DNA of 64,000 nucleotides from Zygnema cylindricum (Eukaryota; Streptophyta; Zygnematophyceae; Zygnematales; Zygnemataceae): NCBI GenBank assembly GCA_037447655.1, contig JBBHKE010002402.1, positions 49,635 through 113,634 of the forward strand, in the 5' to 3' direction. Below the pieces are notes generated by a model. That model did no database searches and was not told the origin of the DNA. It saw only the letters and a list, made by a program, of their open reading frames with translations. This document shows positions 1-10,404 of the stretch, piece after piece; position 1 is the stretch's first letter; every line of letters begins with the position of its first letter. The position numbers and the translations under genes are program-made.

Positions 1-51
1 CTCAGATACCCAAAATTTGTATCAAGTTTTCATCCACTGGCATGCGGGTAT

Positions 52-86
52 GGTATACGGATAACATACGTTTTGTATGTTATACC
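52..86. repeat. AT-rich hairpin
   Basis: The segment reads ggtata...acatac, a short loop, then gtatgttatacc, so it can fold into a hairpin with a 6-base insertion in one arm. It lies in the AT-rich sequence before the MITE end at 366-455. I see no gene in 1-365. Confidence 0.5.
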
Positions 87-365
87 GGAATTCTGGGTAT
101 AACATAACTGACGTTTTACTTTATTTTATCATTGTCCCAACTCAACGTGTACCTAGCTATCTCTTAATTTGCAGTACAGATTTAAACTTTTTTTTTAGCC
201 TGTTTTTTTAGAAAAAGACACTCAAAACTCGCTGAAAAAAAGTCGCTCAAAACTCACAGAAAAAGATTTTTTTGTCCGATTTTTTTTTCAAATTTAGACA
301 TGACGTTTAATTCTCTATCGATCCATGTGCAACTCAACCCTGTTACTATTTTATTTCATTTTGCA

Positions 366-455
366 GTCAATACAATATGGGTCTTAAGGCCATATTGTAT
401 GTTTTGCATACAATAGGCATATGGTATGGGCGTACGGTCACCTACTTTTGAACTA
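366..455. repeat. Right end of MITE family K
   Basis: About 90 bp nearly identical to 33958-34048. It contains the small palindrome atacaatatg...catattgtat and ends in cctacttttgaactatg, the terminal inverted repeat seen at both ends of the complete copy (33773-34048). The left end of this copy is not recognisable in the window. The LINE-like ORF relic starts directly after it. Confidence 0.6.
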
Positions 456-997
456 TGTTTAAAACCCATAGACTCCCGGCCACTGGGGGAGCGTCAACAA
501 GCCAACCTCCCTATTTCCAACGGCTGTTTATGTTTGATTTCCGTGGCGAAAGTTGCAATCCGCTTATTTGGGTAGTTGGGCTTTGGTGGTTCCTACCATC
601 ACTCCTAGTTTCATTGTGGATGATGTCCCCATTTTGGCGCAAGTTATCTCTAAGGTGGAAGACGGGCTGCTTCCATTTCACCAAGCTATCCTTTCGTGCG
701 CTACTACCATCGGACGCTCGAAACCAAGTTCCACCTTTTCATTTTCTCATGGCCGACACTAACTTCCAACTTCAACAAGGCATATCTGTGCAAGTGGTCG
801 CCGCAGATTTGGCGAACCTCTTGCAGGCCCTACCTTCAGCTCAAGTGCGTGCTCGTTTACATTCGCTCAAGCGCTTGCTCGTTTACGTTCGTGTTATAGG
901 CCTGGGGCTGGTGCCTGGCTACAAGCAACACCGAATTTTTTGACACTCTGTCTATCGTCTGACCAATTAACATCTGTTCTACTCTTGCGGTTGGGTT
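456..997 (+). pseudogene. LINE-like RT ORF relic, part 1
   Basis: This is the part of a LINE-type reverse-transcriptase protein that follows the polymerase domain. Shifting reading frames give a segment with AYLGSWA, then AWLQATPN near 910-935, then SSDQLTSVLLLRLG at 955-997. These match the 'aWL.a.P...l....f...l..RLGlp' pattern common C-terminal to such polymerases. The polymerase domain itself is not in the window and would lie to the left. The ORF is broken by stops and frameshifts. It continues at 16263 once copia element D and one target duplication are removed: the junction then reads in frame as LRLGLPHP. The family match rests on recalled conserved motifs, not a search. Confidence 0.55.
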
Positions 998-1624
998 TGA
1001 AAGGATCGATAACACAATCGGAATACGCAGAGAATTGACAAATTACACAATGCAGAAGCGAATTTAACTCAATGTCAACTATCAACCAGCTCACATTTCA
1101 TACAGTGAAATCTTATGAACAATCGATAGAAACATTACAAAATTCAGAAGAAGAAATCTCACATTAAATTTCATCCATTAACTCTACAACAATTTCTCCT
1201 TAGTTTCTCCTTAGTTGTACTTGATCCCCATCTAGGTGGCATTTAACTATGTCGCCAGCTGGCATTCAACTTATTCGCCAGATTACATCTCGCAATCTAA
1301 TTCTAAAAGCGTCACATGTACGTGGACGCAAAATAGAGTACGACGCAAACTGAAACTACTCGAAACCAAACATCTAAAAGTACATTGCTTAAAGTACGAC
1401 GTAATCTACACGAAACTGTAAGACGTGCTACGCACAAACCGAAAGGACTAGAAGTCATGTACTAAAACTTAATCAAACCGTATACATGAACGAGCACCCA
1501 AAAATTACAATCAAAACTAATACTACGAATGCAACGAACGAAATAAAATGCGCGACGTAAAAAATTGACCCACACTAAAAATGAACCAACATTGACTTTT
1601 AAATCACACATTGCAATCCTAACA
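998..1624 (-). repeat. 3' LTR of copia element D
   Basis: It begins tgaaaggatcgataac and ends aatcctaaca, so on the element strand it runs TG...CA. It aligns through its whole length with the dispersed pieces of the 5' LTR. The adjoining purine tract on the minus strand (gagatgggga, just past 1624) is the likely polypurine tract. Confidence 0.85.
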
Positions 1625-1662
1625 TTCCCCATCTCAATGTGAGGATTTGTACAAATTACTGA

Positions 1663-2010
1663 CTACACCCAGAATAATCCCAACTTAGGTCTCCCTTTAA
1701 CAAAGACATCATGCATTGCAACTTTAGTTAACATATCTGCTGCCTCCTCCAAAGTAGGAACAAATATAAATTCTAACTCTTTATCCTTTACTATATCACT
1801 CACTAAATGGCACTGAATTCTAATATGTTTTGTCCTTTTAGGAAACACCGGATTCTTAACTAAAGCAATATTACTCATGGTGTCAGAATAAATCTTCATA
1901 CACTTCACAAATATTCCTAATTCACTAAATATGTCTTTAATCCAAATTGAAGCTTTCGTCGCATGACAAGTCGCCATGTACTCTGCTTCAGTTGAACTTA
2001 AAGCCACCAT
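1663..2010 (-). pseudogene. Copia D RNase H domain
   Basis: The 115-codon reading frame begins at VALSSTEAEYMA, the conserved copia RNase H motif. It continues through IWIKDIFSELG to the final TKHIRIQCHLVSD and ADMLTK motifs and stops before the 3' LTR. The residue that normally starts 'DN' in the SDN motif reads DTMSN, a substitution in the catalytic neighbourhood. It is the C-terminal part of the element polyprotein, separated from RT by frame changes. Confidence 0.8.
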
Positions 2011-2048
2011 AGGCTATAATCTGAAGCTTTATGAGATTTCCGCTCCAC

Positions 2049-2600
2049 TTAATACGAAATAATAACCAGAGGTGGACTTTCCCGTGTCAAAGTCACCTCC
2101 CCATTCAGCATCACAATATCCAAACAATCCAAATCGTCTCCACTCCGGTAAACCAATCCAATGTCCAATATTTGGCCAAATACCTGAAAATCCCCTTGAC
2201 CGATTCCCAATGTTGCTTCTTTCGAGCTTGACTGTACTTGCTTACAATTAAAAGAGCTACATAAATATCCGGTCTTGTCCTTACACTTAAATATAATTTC
2301 CTCATCGTCAAATTTGCTAAGTTGTAATTTCGGGTCTAAATGTGTGCTAGAGGGCTTAGAACCTAACATAGAAAAACCGAGTAAAAACTTCCTTACAATA
2401 TTGTTCTTTACTCAATTTAATACATCCGGATTTACTCCTACAATGCCCAATATATGTTTTGCTTCACCTAAATTTGTCACCTTAAAATGCTTCTTCAAAT
2501 ATGACTTCAATTCTTTGATTTTATCTAAGTAATCTGACACTGTAATGAAATCATCCACAAAGACACTAAAAATAATTTGATCCACTCCATTTCTTTTCAC
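2049..2600 (-). pseudogene. Copia D reverse transcriptase, C-terminal half
   Basis: Two frames cover this segment. The upstream one has VKRNGVDQIIFSVFVDDF, where FVDD is the polymerase catalytic motif, then HFKVTNLGEAKHILGI. The second has SKPSSTHLDP, a TRPDIYVA-like segment and ESVKGIFRYL. The N-terminal part of RT (the KARLVAKG and DVKTAFLHG motifs) is absent, and the linker after integrase lies only about 220 bases upstream. This suggests an internal deletion. It is not functional. Confidence 0.8.
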
Positions 2601-2820
2601 GTATACACCAGAATTTGAAATTGTTCTTCCAAATCAAAAATCAATTAAAGCCTTATGTTAACGTAAATACCATGTCCTTGGTAATTGTTTCAACCCATAC
2701 AAGGATTTTTTTAATCTCCACACTAAACCGCACTAATTTGAATTTTCAAAGATATTTTGAACTCTCAGACTTATCATCACTCAAATTGGATTCCAAATCA
2801 AATTTTTCAGAATTTGAAAC

Positions 2821-3402
2821 TTAACAAAATATCGGTTTTCGTTTTGGAGTCTCATAATGATCGTCTTTCTCATCCAACGAATCCGCCGCTTCGAATTCCT
2901 CTAAACAGATTTCCTCTTCAAAATCTAAACTTCGATCCTTGCCGCTCGAATATTCCATGGCCGCCTTTAAATTCTCGTGGAAGTCAACTTTCCTTGACTC
3001 CACTACATTTCGCCTCGCAGAATTGAAGATTTGATATTGATTCGAATTCGCACTTTATCCGCCGAAAATTCCACTCCAACTTCATGAACTAAACTTGCAA
3101 GTGCGCTTGTTTTGGTCAATATATACGGTCGCCCGACAACCCCAAATTCTTGAATGTCGTACAGATGGAACCCGTCCACTCCAAAGTTCCTCATGCTTCT
3201 TTTCGCCCGAAATCGAAGTCAATCTTCGATTACATAGATAGTTTGCCATGACTATGGCTTCTCCCCAAAGCGAAACAATTGTGCTTCGTGCTATGAAGCA
3301 TCGCATGCACCATTTCTTACAACGTGTTGTTTTTCCTCTCACCCACTCCATTAGATACTCCATTCGATTCAGGTGAATAAGCGGGGTGAATTGTTGCTTC
3401 AT
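2821..3402 (-). pseudogene. Copia D integrase C-terminus and acidic linker
   Basis: Overlapping short frames give the end of the integrase (MEYLMEWVRGK, EAIVMANYLCNRRLTS, KKHEELWSG) and the following domain (VGRPYILTK). An acidic linker then precedes RT (SLDFEEEICLEEFEAADSL). The usual ERxNRT motif is replaced by text close to LIHLNRMEYLMEW. Frame changes separate each piece. Confidence 0.65.
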
Positions 3403-3555
3403 TCCCTGCTCCCCACAAAACTCCTTAAATGCGATAAATTCTCCACCATTATCCTACCTCACAGCTTTCAATTTTTTGTCCGTTTCCCTTTCAACCATCA
3501 CAACAAAATTCTTAAAATAATCCAAAGTCTCAGACCTCCTTTTCAAAAGGTACAC

Positions 3556-4270
3556 CTAACTCTTTTGGGAAAAATCATCAACAATCACAAAAATATATCT
3601 ATTCCCCCCAAGACTACTCTGCTTAAAAGGACCACATAAATCCACATGAACAAGTTCCAAAGGTTCACTTGCTCGAAATTTTACACTTTTGACAAGATGT
3701 GGTTTTCTCATTTGCTTCCCCTTGCTACAACCATTACATCCATTCACTTTTTCTCCGGTCGCCAATTTCAAACCTCTCACCGAAGAATTCTTAATCATCT
3801 TTTTAATATTTCCCTCCGAAATGTGGCATAACCGATGATGCCAAAGGCTAAGGTCGCCTTTCTCCATTTCCACTGAAAGCATAGAAGGTTCCTCTTTTTC
3901 CGGCCGTTTCCAAATTAGCTTACTAACCAAATTATCCGACACAAATTCTTCCCCAACTTGAATTCCTTCCTTACTTTTAATCATGATTCTAAAATCCTCC
4001 AAAGAAATGACTCTACCTCCGACCTTTTGAATTTGAGGAACACAAACTAAATTCACCACTCCATTAGGAACAAACAATGCATCATTCAACTTACCTTTAT
4101 GCACTCTAACATTTCCAGATTTATCTCTCACGGGTAAATCAATTATGTCCACTCTCAACAGTGATATTTTTTGGAACCGTAAGCTTCCTTTTATCCGAAA
4201 ATAAACTTAAATCTGTACACACATGGTGAGTTGCGCCGGTATCTATAATCTAATCTCTTACACAATGATT
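3556..4270 (-). pseudogene. Copia D protease, GAG-pre-integrase and integrase start
   Basis: At the right end a protease-like DTGATHH motif is readable on the minus strand around 4215-4245. The 200-codon frame 3556-4158 then carries the rest of the protease and the zinc-binding region LWHHRLCHISEGN...CNGCSKGK. It ends in ELVHVDLCGPF and YIFVIVDDFS, the first catalytic aspartates of a copia integrase. A stop follows DDFSQKS, so integrase is interrupted. This is a polyprotein fragment from an inactive copy. Confidence 0.8.
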
Positions 4271-4389
4271 GCTAGAAGCGGAATTCAAAATTGCTCCTGT
4301 TTTCTCGTCCAATAAAATAGTTTAATTGTGATATCGCTCCTCAATGTCATTTTTAAATTGTGTATAGTGTCCTTGATAACCGGATCCTT

Positions 4390-5605
4390 TTAATTGGCCA
4401 CGACCGCGGCCGCGTCCTTGGCAACGTCCTGGTCCATTTCCTTGATCGTCATAAAAAGAAGATTTTTTGCCTTCTCGTTGGAAACAATGAGAGCTCACAT
4501 GTCCCCACTTATGGCAAATATTGCACCTCTTCTACTTATCCGGGCACTCGGCTGCAAAATGCCCAATCTTATCACATTTCAAACAAGTCACATTAGAGGT
4601 GTTAGATTTATCAAATTGACTTCTACTAAATCCAACATTTTGACTTCTTCATCTACCTCTTCCTCTAAGATTTCCTCTAATACCCCCTCTTCCTCGCAGC
4701 AAATTTAGATCCGAGGAATCTTTGATATTTACATTATGAATTCTACTACTTTCAAAACCTCTACCTACACTCTCTCTAGACTTCTCAATAGACTTCAAAT
4801 ATTCACTGCTTACAAGTGTAGTCTTTCTTTTAGAATGAATTATTTCACGAGACGTACAATATCTTTCGGGTAATCCCTCTAAAAACACTTGTATTTTTTC
4901 ATTTTCGGGTACAATTTTACCAAGACTACTCAATTGCTCCAACAAAATATAAAATCATTTGACTCCATTATATATTGACTCATTATGCTTAAACTTAAAC
5001 TCAATGAAATCCTTGAACACATAATTTTCCTTATCTTTGACTCCTTTCTCAAAATAATTTTCTAACGCTTGCCAACATTTATGTGCGGTATCATGAATAA
5101 GAAAATAATCATGGACCGATCCGGTACAACTTTGGATCAACCCATTCATGGCCCCATATCTTTCAATCTCCACAAATTTTGCCCTTTGAGATCTTTTGGC
5201 ATTTTCACCTTGCCGTTGACCATTTTCCATAACTTCTTCAAAATGAGACTCGCTCTCATGTTTTTCTTCCAAATAGCGTAGTTCAATCCATCGAAGATAA
5301 CCGGCTTGCCTCCTATTCGAAAATCTTCTTCTCCTTCCAACTCACTATCAAATTCAAGATCCTCTTCTTTCTTTTTCTATTTTTTTTCTTATATTTTTCA
5401 TCATCATCAAATAATCTGAGCTGCTACTAGAACTAGAGCTAGAGCTCCTCTCGGATTCCTCTTTCACCGAAACATTTTCCTTTTTCACCTCTTTATCCTT
5501 TTCCTTCATAAATTTTTGCCGCTCCTTATGAGTGTCTCTATCTAACCAAATGTCATAGCTTTCCTTCTCTTTAGATTGATCCAATCCTAAGGGTTTAGCT
5601 GGCAA
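4390..5605 (-). pseudogene. Copia D gag with serine run and two zinc knuckles
   Basis: On the minus strand a basic/acidic N-terminal frame contains a run of ten serines (5354-5605). A frame with FDGLNYAIWKKNM, the typical start of copia gag, follows. Then come the gag core (GSVHDYFLIHDTAHKCWQALE, 4955-5272) and its end with RG repeats (4649-4945). Two CCHC knuckles are readable at about 4480-4610, reading CDKIGHFAAEC and CNICHKWGHVSSHC and separated by a stop. RG-rich sequence follows near 4400. The piece is broken by several frameshifts. Confidence 0.7.
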
Positions 5606-5800
5606 TGACTCCTCGGACTTTGGCGCGATTCAATCACCGAAAAAAAAAATTTGAACACTCAGATCCCGAGAAAATGCTTAGGGAGTCGGCGGATCTCCTA
5701 AGGTCTTCATAGGCATCCTCGGTCTGGATGGGGAGGGTGTGTTCTTCATTTTCTTCCCTCCCATGCTTAACTCACTAGATCCTCAATGTGGAGCTAACAC

Positions 5801-5812
5801 GCTCCGATACCA
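5801..5812 (-). other. Primer-binding site of copia D (tRNA-Met 3' end)
   Basis: The minus strand reads tggtatcggagc two bases after the 5' LTR. It differs at one position from TGGTATCAGAGC, complementary to the 3' end of initiator tRNA-Met. This conventional site contrasts with the anticodon-arm site in elements A, B, F and F2. Confidence 0.8.
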
Positions 5813-5814
5813 AT

Positions 5815-6088
5815 TGAAAGGATCGATAACACAATCAGAAATGATCAATAACACAATCATAATGGGCAGAGAATTGGCAAATTACACAATGCGGAAGCGA
5901 ATTTAACTCAATGTCAATTATCAACCAGCTCACATTTCATACATTAAATTCTCATGAACATTCGATAGAGACATTACATAATTCAGAAGAGGAAATCTCA
6001 CATTAAATCTCATCATTTAACTCTACAATGATTTCTCTTTAGTTTATCCTTAGTTGTACTTGATCCCTCACTTGGTGGTATTTAACTA
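5815..6088 (-). repeat. 5' LTR of copia D, first piece
   Basis: It aligns with 998-1245 of the 3' LTR and starts with the same tgaaaggatcgataac. A small internal duplication near 5838-5865 adds bases. The LTR continues at 6767 after a TIR insertion, and further pieces lie at 7473-7523, 14790-14830 and 16139-16262. Confidence 0.8.
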
Positions 6089-6766
6089 AGAGCGTTGTTC
6101 CATTACGCGGTCTCAGTAAACGTCAAAAAATTGTTTACTGAAGCGAACGTTCCATTGTGTCGGCTCAGTATCCGACATTTTATTTTTGTGGCACACTTTG
6201 ATTTGTCCACGTAATAGATGAATACGATTTTGATAATCTTCAAAGAATCTCTGACAGCAAATTGTGACCACATATTTGTACGAGCGAAGGTAAAAAGTGA
6301 CTCGTACAACGCATTGAATAAAATCTGTACGTGCGGACGAAATTGAAGATTTGCTAAAGCGTACGAAAAATGTCAGAATGGTTAGTGGATGGCAACAGAC
6401 GCGTGAAACAATAGCATCCTTCCTGGCGCAAGGCACATGTCATATGCAACGTGTACCCACGTGGTCGCGTGGTCGCGTGGTCGTCATGGATATTTGTTCA
6501 CTTTTCCACGCGGCACGATGCTATAAATTCAGGCGCTTAAAATTGACCTACTACGAGTCTCTTGTTGCGAACTGAAAGTGTCAGACGATGGCGTATCCGA
6601 TTATGCATCCGACGGTCCACGTTTATGCCCATAAACGTGGAGAATCAGATCCCTCATTTAGTAGGCTTGTTTTTCTGACATTTTTATTTTTTGTTACGAC
6701 ACTGTACGAAACAGTATGATTTTCAGTAAACAACGGCATTTTTACCCAAATGGAACCTCAACCTTA
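6089..6766. mobile_element. TIR-type non-autonomous element inside LTR of D
   Basis: About 680 bp absent from the other LTR of D. Its ends are imperfect inverted repeats: gttgttccatt near the left end and, reverse-complemented, gttgaggttccattt at the right end. Copies of cagtaaac/gtttactg lie just inside. Flanking taa/tta may be a 3-bp duplication. I recognise no transposase. The family is unknown, possibly hAT- or Harbinger-like. Confidence 0.5.
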
Positions 6767-6918
6767 GTTGCCAGATTACATCTCGAAATCAAATTCTAGA
6801 AACATCACATGCACAATACGCAAAATAAAATACAACACAAATTGAAACTACTCGAAACGAAACATCTAGAAGTACAGTATTTAAAGTGCGACCTAATCTA
6901 CACGAAACGAAACTGCTA

Positions 6919-7472
6919 CACCGCGAATCGTTATTTGTGTCAAAGTTTAAATAGTGTTGAAGAAAATTTATCGTAATTGATGCTAATTAAAAATTTGAAA
7001 ATTTTCAAAAATTAGGTGTATTCTAATTTCGGCGTTTATGCTAATTTGGAATCAACAAAAAAAGAATATTTGTGGTACGGTTATATAGATTAACATATGT
7101 ATCCGTACAAAATATTAGAAATCGTACGCTGTCGCAAATTTAAAATATCCTTACATGCTATACTAATTTACGTGTCAGAATAATCCCGTTTTTTTTTAGC
7201 GCATGTTCCTATGCGTGCGCATCTAATTTAATTCATTTTTTGTAAATTTTCACGTGTAAATTTTCACTTGAAAAAGTACACTTATGTACGGTCTGACATC
7301 GACCGTACACCATACTATTTATATTTTATTGTACTTTCGAGCTTTACTTTATTTTGTACTGTACCTTAATTAACGTCGAGGGAAAATTAAAATCATGTAT
7401 CCTTTTTGAAAAAAAAAACAAAATTTTTAGAACCCAAATTAGTGACTTTGACACTAATAACGATTCCCAGTG
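6919..7472. mobile_element. MITE family J, copy 1
   Basis: It is absent from the other LTR of D, so it is an insertion. The termini match as inverted repeats: caccgcgaatcgttatt at the left and, reverse-complemented, cactgggaatcgttatt at the right. TA dinucleotides flank both ends (6917-6918, 7473-7474), as for Tc1/mariner-type elements. There is no coding capacity. Related copies lie at 34101-34592, 51085-51602, 60245-60675 and probably 27770-28004. Confidence 0.65.
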
Positions 7473-7666
7473 TAGACGTGCTACGCACGAACCGAAAGTA
7501 CTAGAAGTGCTGTAATAAAACTTTGTTGAAAAGAGGTAATTAATGTTTCACTTCCCTATTTTACTTTTGCTTCAAAGAAAGAGAGTGAGGATCAAAGGCG
7601 CGCCATGGCTGCCGCAATATTTTGAAAGTGGCAGTTTTTGAAGTAAAGGGTATTTTGCTAAAATAA

Positions 7667-7740
7667 TGCCAAGCCTAGATTTGAACCTGCGACCTCTAGA
7701 TTCTCTACAGCCTAATGCCTTAACCATTAAGGAGTTACGA
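7667..7740 (-). other. tRNA-like block in LTR of A (5')
   Basis: Reading on the minus strand it has ttaatggttaaggc, an A-box-like sequence, then ctgtaga, then ggttcaaatc, a B-box-like sequence, with 29-30 bases between the boxes as in tRNA genes. The cloverleaf is incomplete because the T-stem and acceptor stem pair poorly. I read it as a tRNA-derived module, not a working tRNA gene. Confidence 0.55.
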
Positions 7741-8251
7741 AACGATACAAGTGAGGGTTTCATAAATATATAAACATTAACCCAACAGCTAATTAACAGC
7801 AGACTAACCAAAAGGAGCAATTTCTGCATGTACACGAATCTGAACCGTGTAAAATATGTTTTGATCGGACGACCCGCATTATAGCCGCCACGCGAAGTGA
7901 GCTTTTGGCGGCATACGGAGATATCCTCACGCGGTGCCACGTGGCGCCACATTATTTGATACCGGAGAAGATGAGAGGAGGAACCATGGCTTCCGATTTG
8001 ACAGGTGTCACCTTGTAGACCTTGCCGTACAATGGTCGTACAATAAGTACATCGTCCATTGTACCTTCTTGTACTATATAGTGTTCCTATTGGACTAGGG
8101 TTTAGTAGTAGGTAGTCGTGAGTAGGCAGACCAAGACTTAGTAAAATTAAGGTACCTCTCTCTCTAAGAGAGCTTGTAACTATAAAGGTCATCTTTGACC
8201 AGCCATAACTTACTGCTCAAGTGAGCAAATTCAGTGATTCTTTTTGCGTTT

Positions 8252-8284
8252 GACTCGGGGGAGTCTTGTCCTCACAAGGGTGAG
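8252..8284 (+). other. Twin hairpins near the 3' end of LTR A
   Basis: Two small stem-loops lie side by side: gactc-gggg-gagtc and ctcac-aagg-gtgag. The same pair occurs in B- and E-family LTRs with changed bases that mostly keep the pairing. Confidence 0.6.
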
Positions 8285-8390
8285 AGTGGTCAGAATATTT
8301 GTGTGCCTGGGCCGCGCTTATTCAGCGGGAAATTAGAAGGGGCAAATATTACCCTAGAGGCTTTACATAGGCTGCTCATTCTGTGGGTCA

Positions 8391-9460
8391 ATGGAGACCA
8401 CAGAATTTCAGGTTATGGGCCCACCCTCTAGGGTGCCCATATTTGATGGATCAGACTTTCTTTATTGGGAAATGATGATGGAGGGAGAACTATTTGAGAA
8501 GAATCTATGGGGCATAGTGTCTGGACAAATTCGATACCCACCTCCACTTGGGTTTGGAGGGACACGTTTTTCTGGCACCTCCGCCTCTACAGTTGGTTTA
8601 ACAGCTGCCACCATCACCGAGGATGAAGATGAGGAAGGAGAGGAGATTGTCATGGAAGGAGAAAAGGAAGGAGTTGCAACTCAAGTGACATCATTGCCGA
8701 AGGCGATACTGGTAGCAACACCACCAAAAACGGCGACAAGGGTTCAGACCGAAAGATCAGAGTATGAAAAGTGGAACTACAAAGACAAGGTTGCTAAGCT
8801 CTTAATTCTTAAAAGTGTAGCAAAGGGCATTGCCATTCCCCCTTATGCATGTCAAATCTTCATCTCAGATTTTGGATATCACTAGTTAACAAATATAAGA
8901 GTGGATCATTGCAACAACAACAGTTGGCCGAAAATAAGATTGCAGCTTATACTAATAAAGGAGGAAGTATGAATAACTATTGCAATGATTAAGGAACATT
9001 ATTTGGAGAGTTAGAGAGTGCAGGTAACTCATGGTCCGAGAGACAAAGAGTGAACACATTAATGATAAAACTACCTGAAGAGTATGAGAAAATCATTAAT
9101 CGATTGCAAGACATAGGAGATAGCAATTGGAATTGGGATGACACAGTGGGAATGATTTTAGTGAAAGAAAGCACCATATAGCTTAGGAGAGGGAGTCTAA
9201 GTGTTCAAGCATTGTCTGCAGGAGCTGATTGGCGGAAGTGTGATGAGGAGAGGGGGAAAGATCCCTATCGAAACTTTGGTGGAAGAGGACAAGGAGGTGG
9301 CAGATTTGATAAACATGGGAGAGGAACTTCTCGAGGAGGATTATGTCACTTCTGCAAGAAATCGCGACACTATATGGCAGATTGTGTCAAACTTGCAGAT
9401 CTTCGACTAAAAGATGGTCAAGGAACCTCAAGGATGGAGGAAAGAAAAAGACTTTCTTGA
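8391..9460 (+). pseudogene. Copia A gag
   Basis: The reading frame opens at 8391 in the last bases of the LTR, runs over the PBS and continues as VPIFDGSDFLYWEMMMEGEL, the usual start of copia gag. The first frame stops at 8884. Later pieces carry the UBN2-like core (VRDKE-type stretch at 9000-9180), then a glycine/arginine-rich segment and one CCHC zinc knuckle (CHFCKKSRHYMADC, near 9345-9385). Stops at 8884, 8991 and 9180 and frame changes show that the gene is dead. The product would be the nucleocapsid protein of the virus-like particle. Confidence 0.75.
8411..8425 (+). other. Half-tRNA primer-binding site of copia A
   Basis: GGTTATGGGCCCACC follows the LTR without spacer. Its complement GGTGGGCCCATAACC is the anticodon arm of plant initiator tRNA-Met, with CAT as the anticodon. 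The primer would be the 5' half of a cleaved tRNA, as known for Drosophila copia. Confidence 0.8.
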
Positions 9461-10188
9461 CTCAAGTTCATGATGAGGAAGTGGAAGGAAAAACTGCACC
9501 AGAAGAGGAGCTTGAGGAGCTTCTTCTTAATCCGAAAAACACTGAAAAGCATGTCGACATTCCACGGAGACAAAAGTGTGCTTTCGGAGGTAAGAGGGAT
9601 CCACCCGAGGATGGGTGGATCATAGACTCAGGGGCTTCAATGCATATGTGTAAAGATAACTGGTGGTTCACTAAACTGAGAAAAATCCCAACAGTTGAGA
9701 TAGAGTACGGAGATGGTAGAGTAGAAACCACAAGTCTTGTTGGAACTGTTGACTTGAAGGTTCTAGTTGATGGAAAGGCCTCAATTGTAACACTCTCAGA
9801 CATTCTTTACATTCCACAGCTTAGCAAGAACCTAGTCTCAACAGCTGTCCTAGATGAAAAGGAGTTTGAAACAGGAACTAGGAAAGGAATCTTCACAGCA
9901 AGCTTTGATAATGAGGTTTATTTCATAGCTGAGAAGGGCAGTCAAGGAATGTTCAGAATTGTTCTTTGCAATGAAAAGAGTGTTCTCTACTCGTGTGCAA
10001 GTGAGATGATGCTTTGGCATAAAAGGTTGGGGCATGTGCATCTAGTAGATTAAAGAAAATGAAGAAAAAGGGAATAGTGGAGGGTATTACTTTTGAGGAT
10101 GATGAGACCTTTGATGATTGTAGTGGATGTGCCCAAGGGAAGATTCATAGACTTCCATTTCCAAAGGCAACCACATTTAGGAGAGAGA
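9343..10188 (+). pseudogene. Copia A protease and GAG-pre-integrase
   Basis: The frame contains WIIDSGASMHMC, an intact aspartic protease active site at about 9618-9650. EYGDGR and the zinc-finger motif LWHKRLGHVHL follow. The frame is lost at about 10045 and the second half of the finger (DCSGCAQGKIHRLPFP) is read in another frame up to 10188, where a solo LTR has inserted. The polyprotein continues at 11246. Confidence 0.8.
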
Positions 10189-10404
10189 TGTAGAAATTAA
10201 TGGTCTTTTAAAGTATTTTCTAGGTCTGAATAGAAATAAGAAAGAAGTCGAGGCAGTCTACCTCTAACTTCTCTCTCCAACTTCTTAAACTTGTCGCAGT
10301 CAGTGAGAAATTGGAGAAGGAGCTAGAGCCATGGCTACCTAGGCTATCCAGAGGTTTACGGGAAAATATATTTTAGTTAGGGGTTTAATTTACTAAAAGA
10401 TATG

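Larger units (their letters stand above)
7524..8410 (+). repeat. 5' LTR of copia A
   Basis: Runs from tgttgaaaagagg to cagaatttca. It contains a likely TATA box (ctatatag, about 8073-8080), a tRNA-like antisense block (7667-7740) and two small hairpins (8252-8265, 8271-8284). An antisense 206-codon frame is present in both LTRs, but this reflects LTR identity and not coding. Confidence 0.95.

Noticed and set aside
455-943. 162-codon ORF taken as one gene
   Set aside because: The recognisable LINE-like motifs switch between frames. This frame alone does not give a coherent protein.
7572-8192. 206-codon antisense ORF, nearly identical at 13951-14571
   Set aside because: Both lie inside the two LTRs of element A, so the apparent conservation follows from the recent LTR duplication. 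No protein motif is visible.
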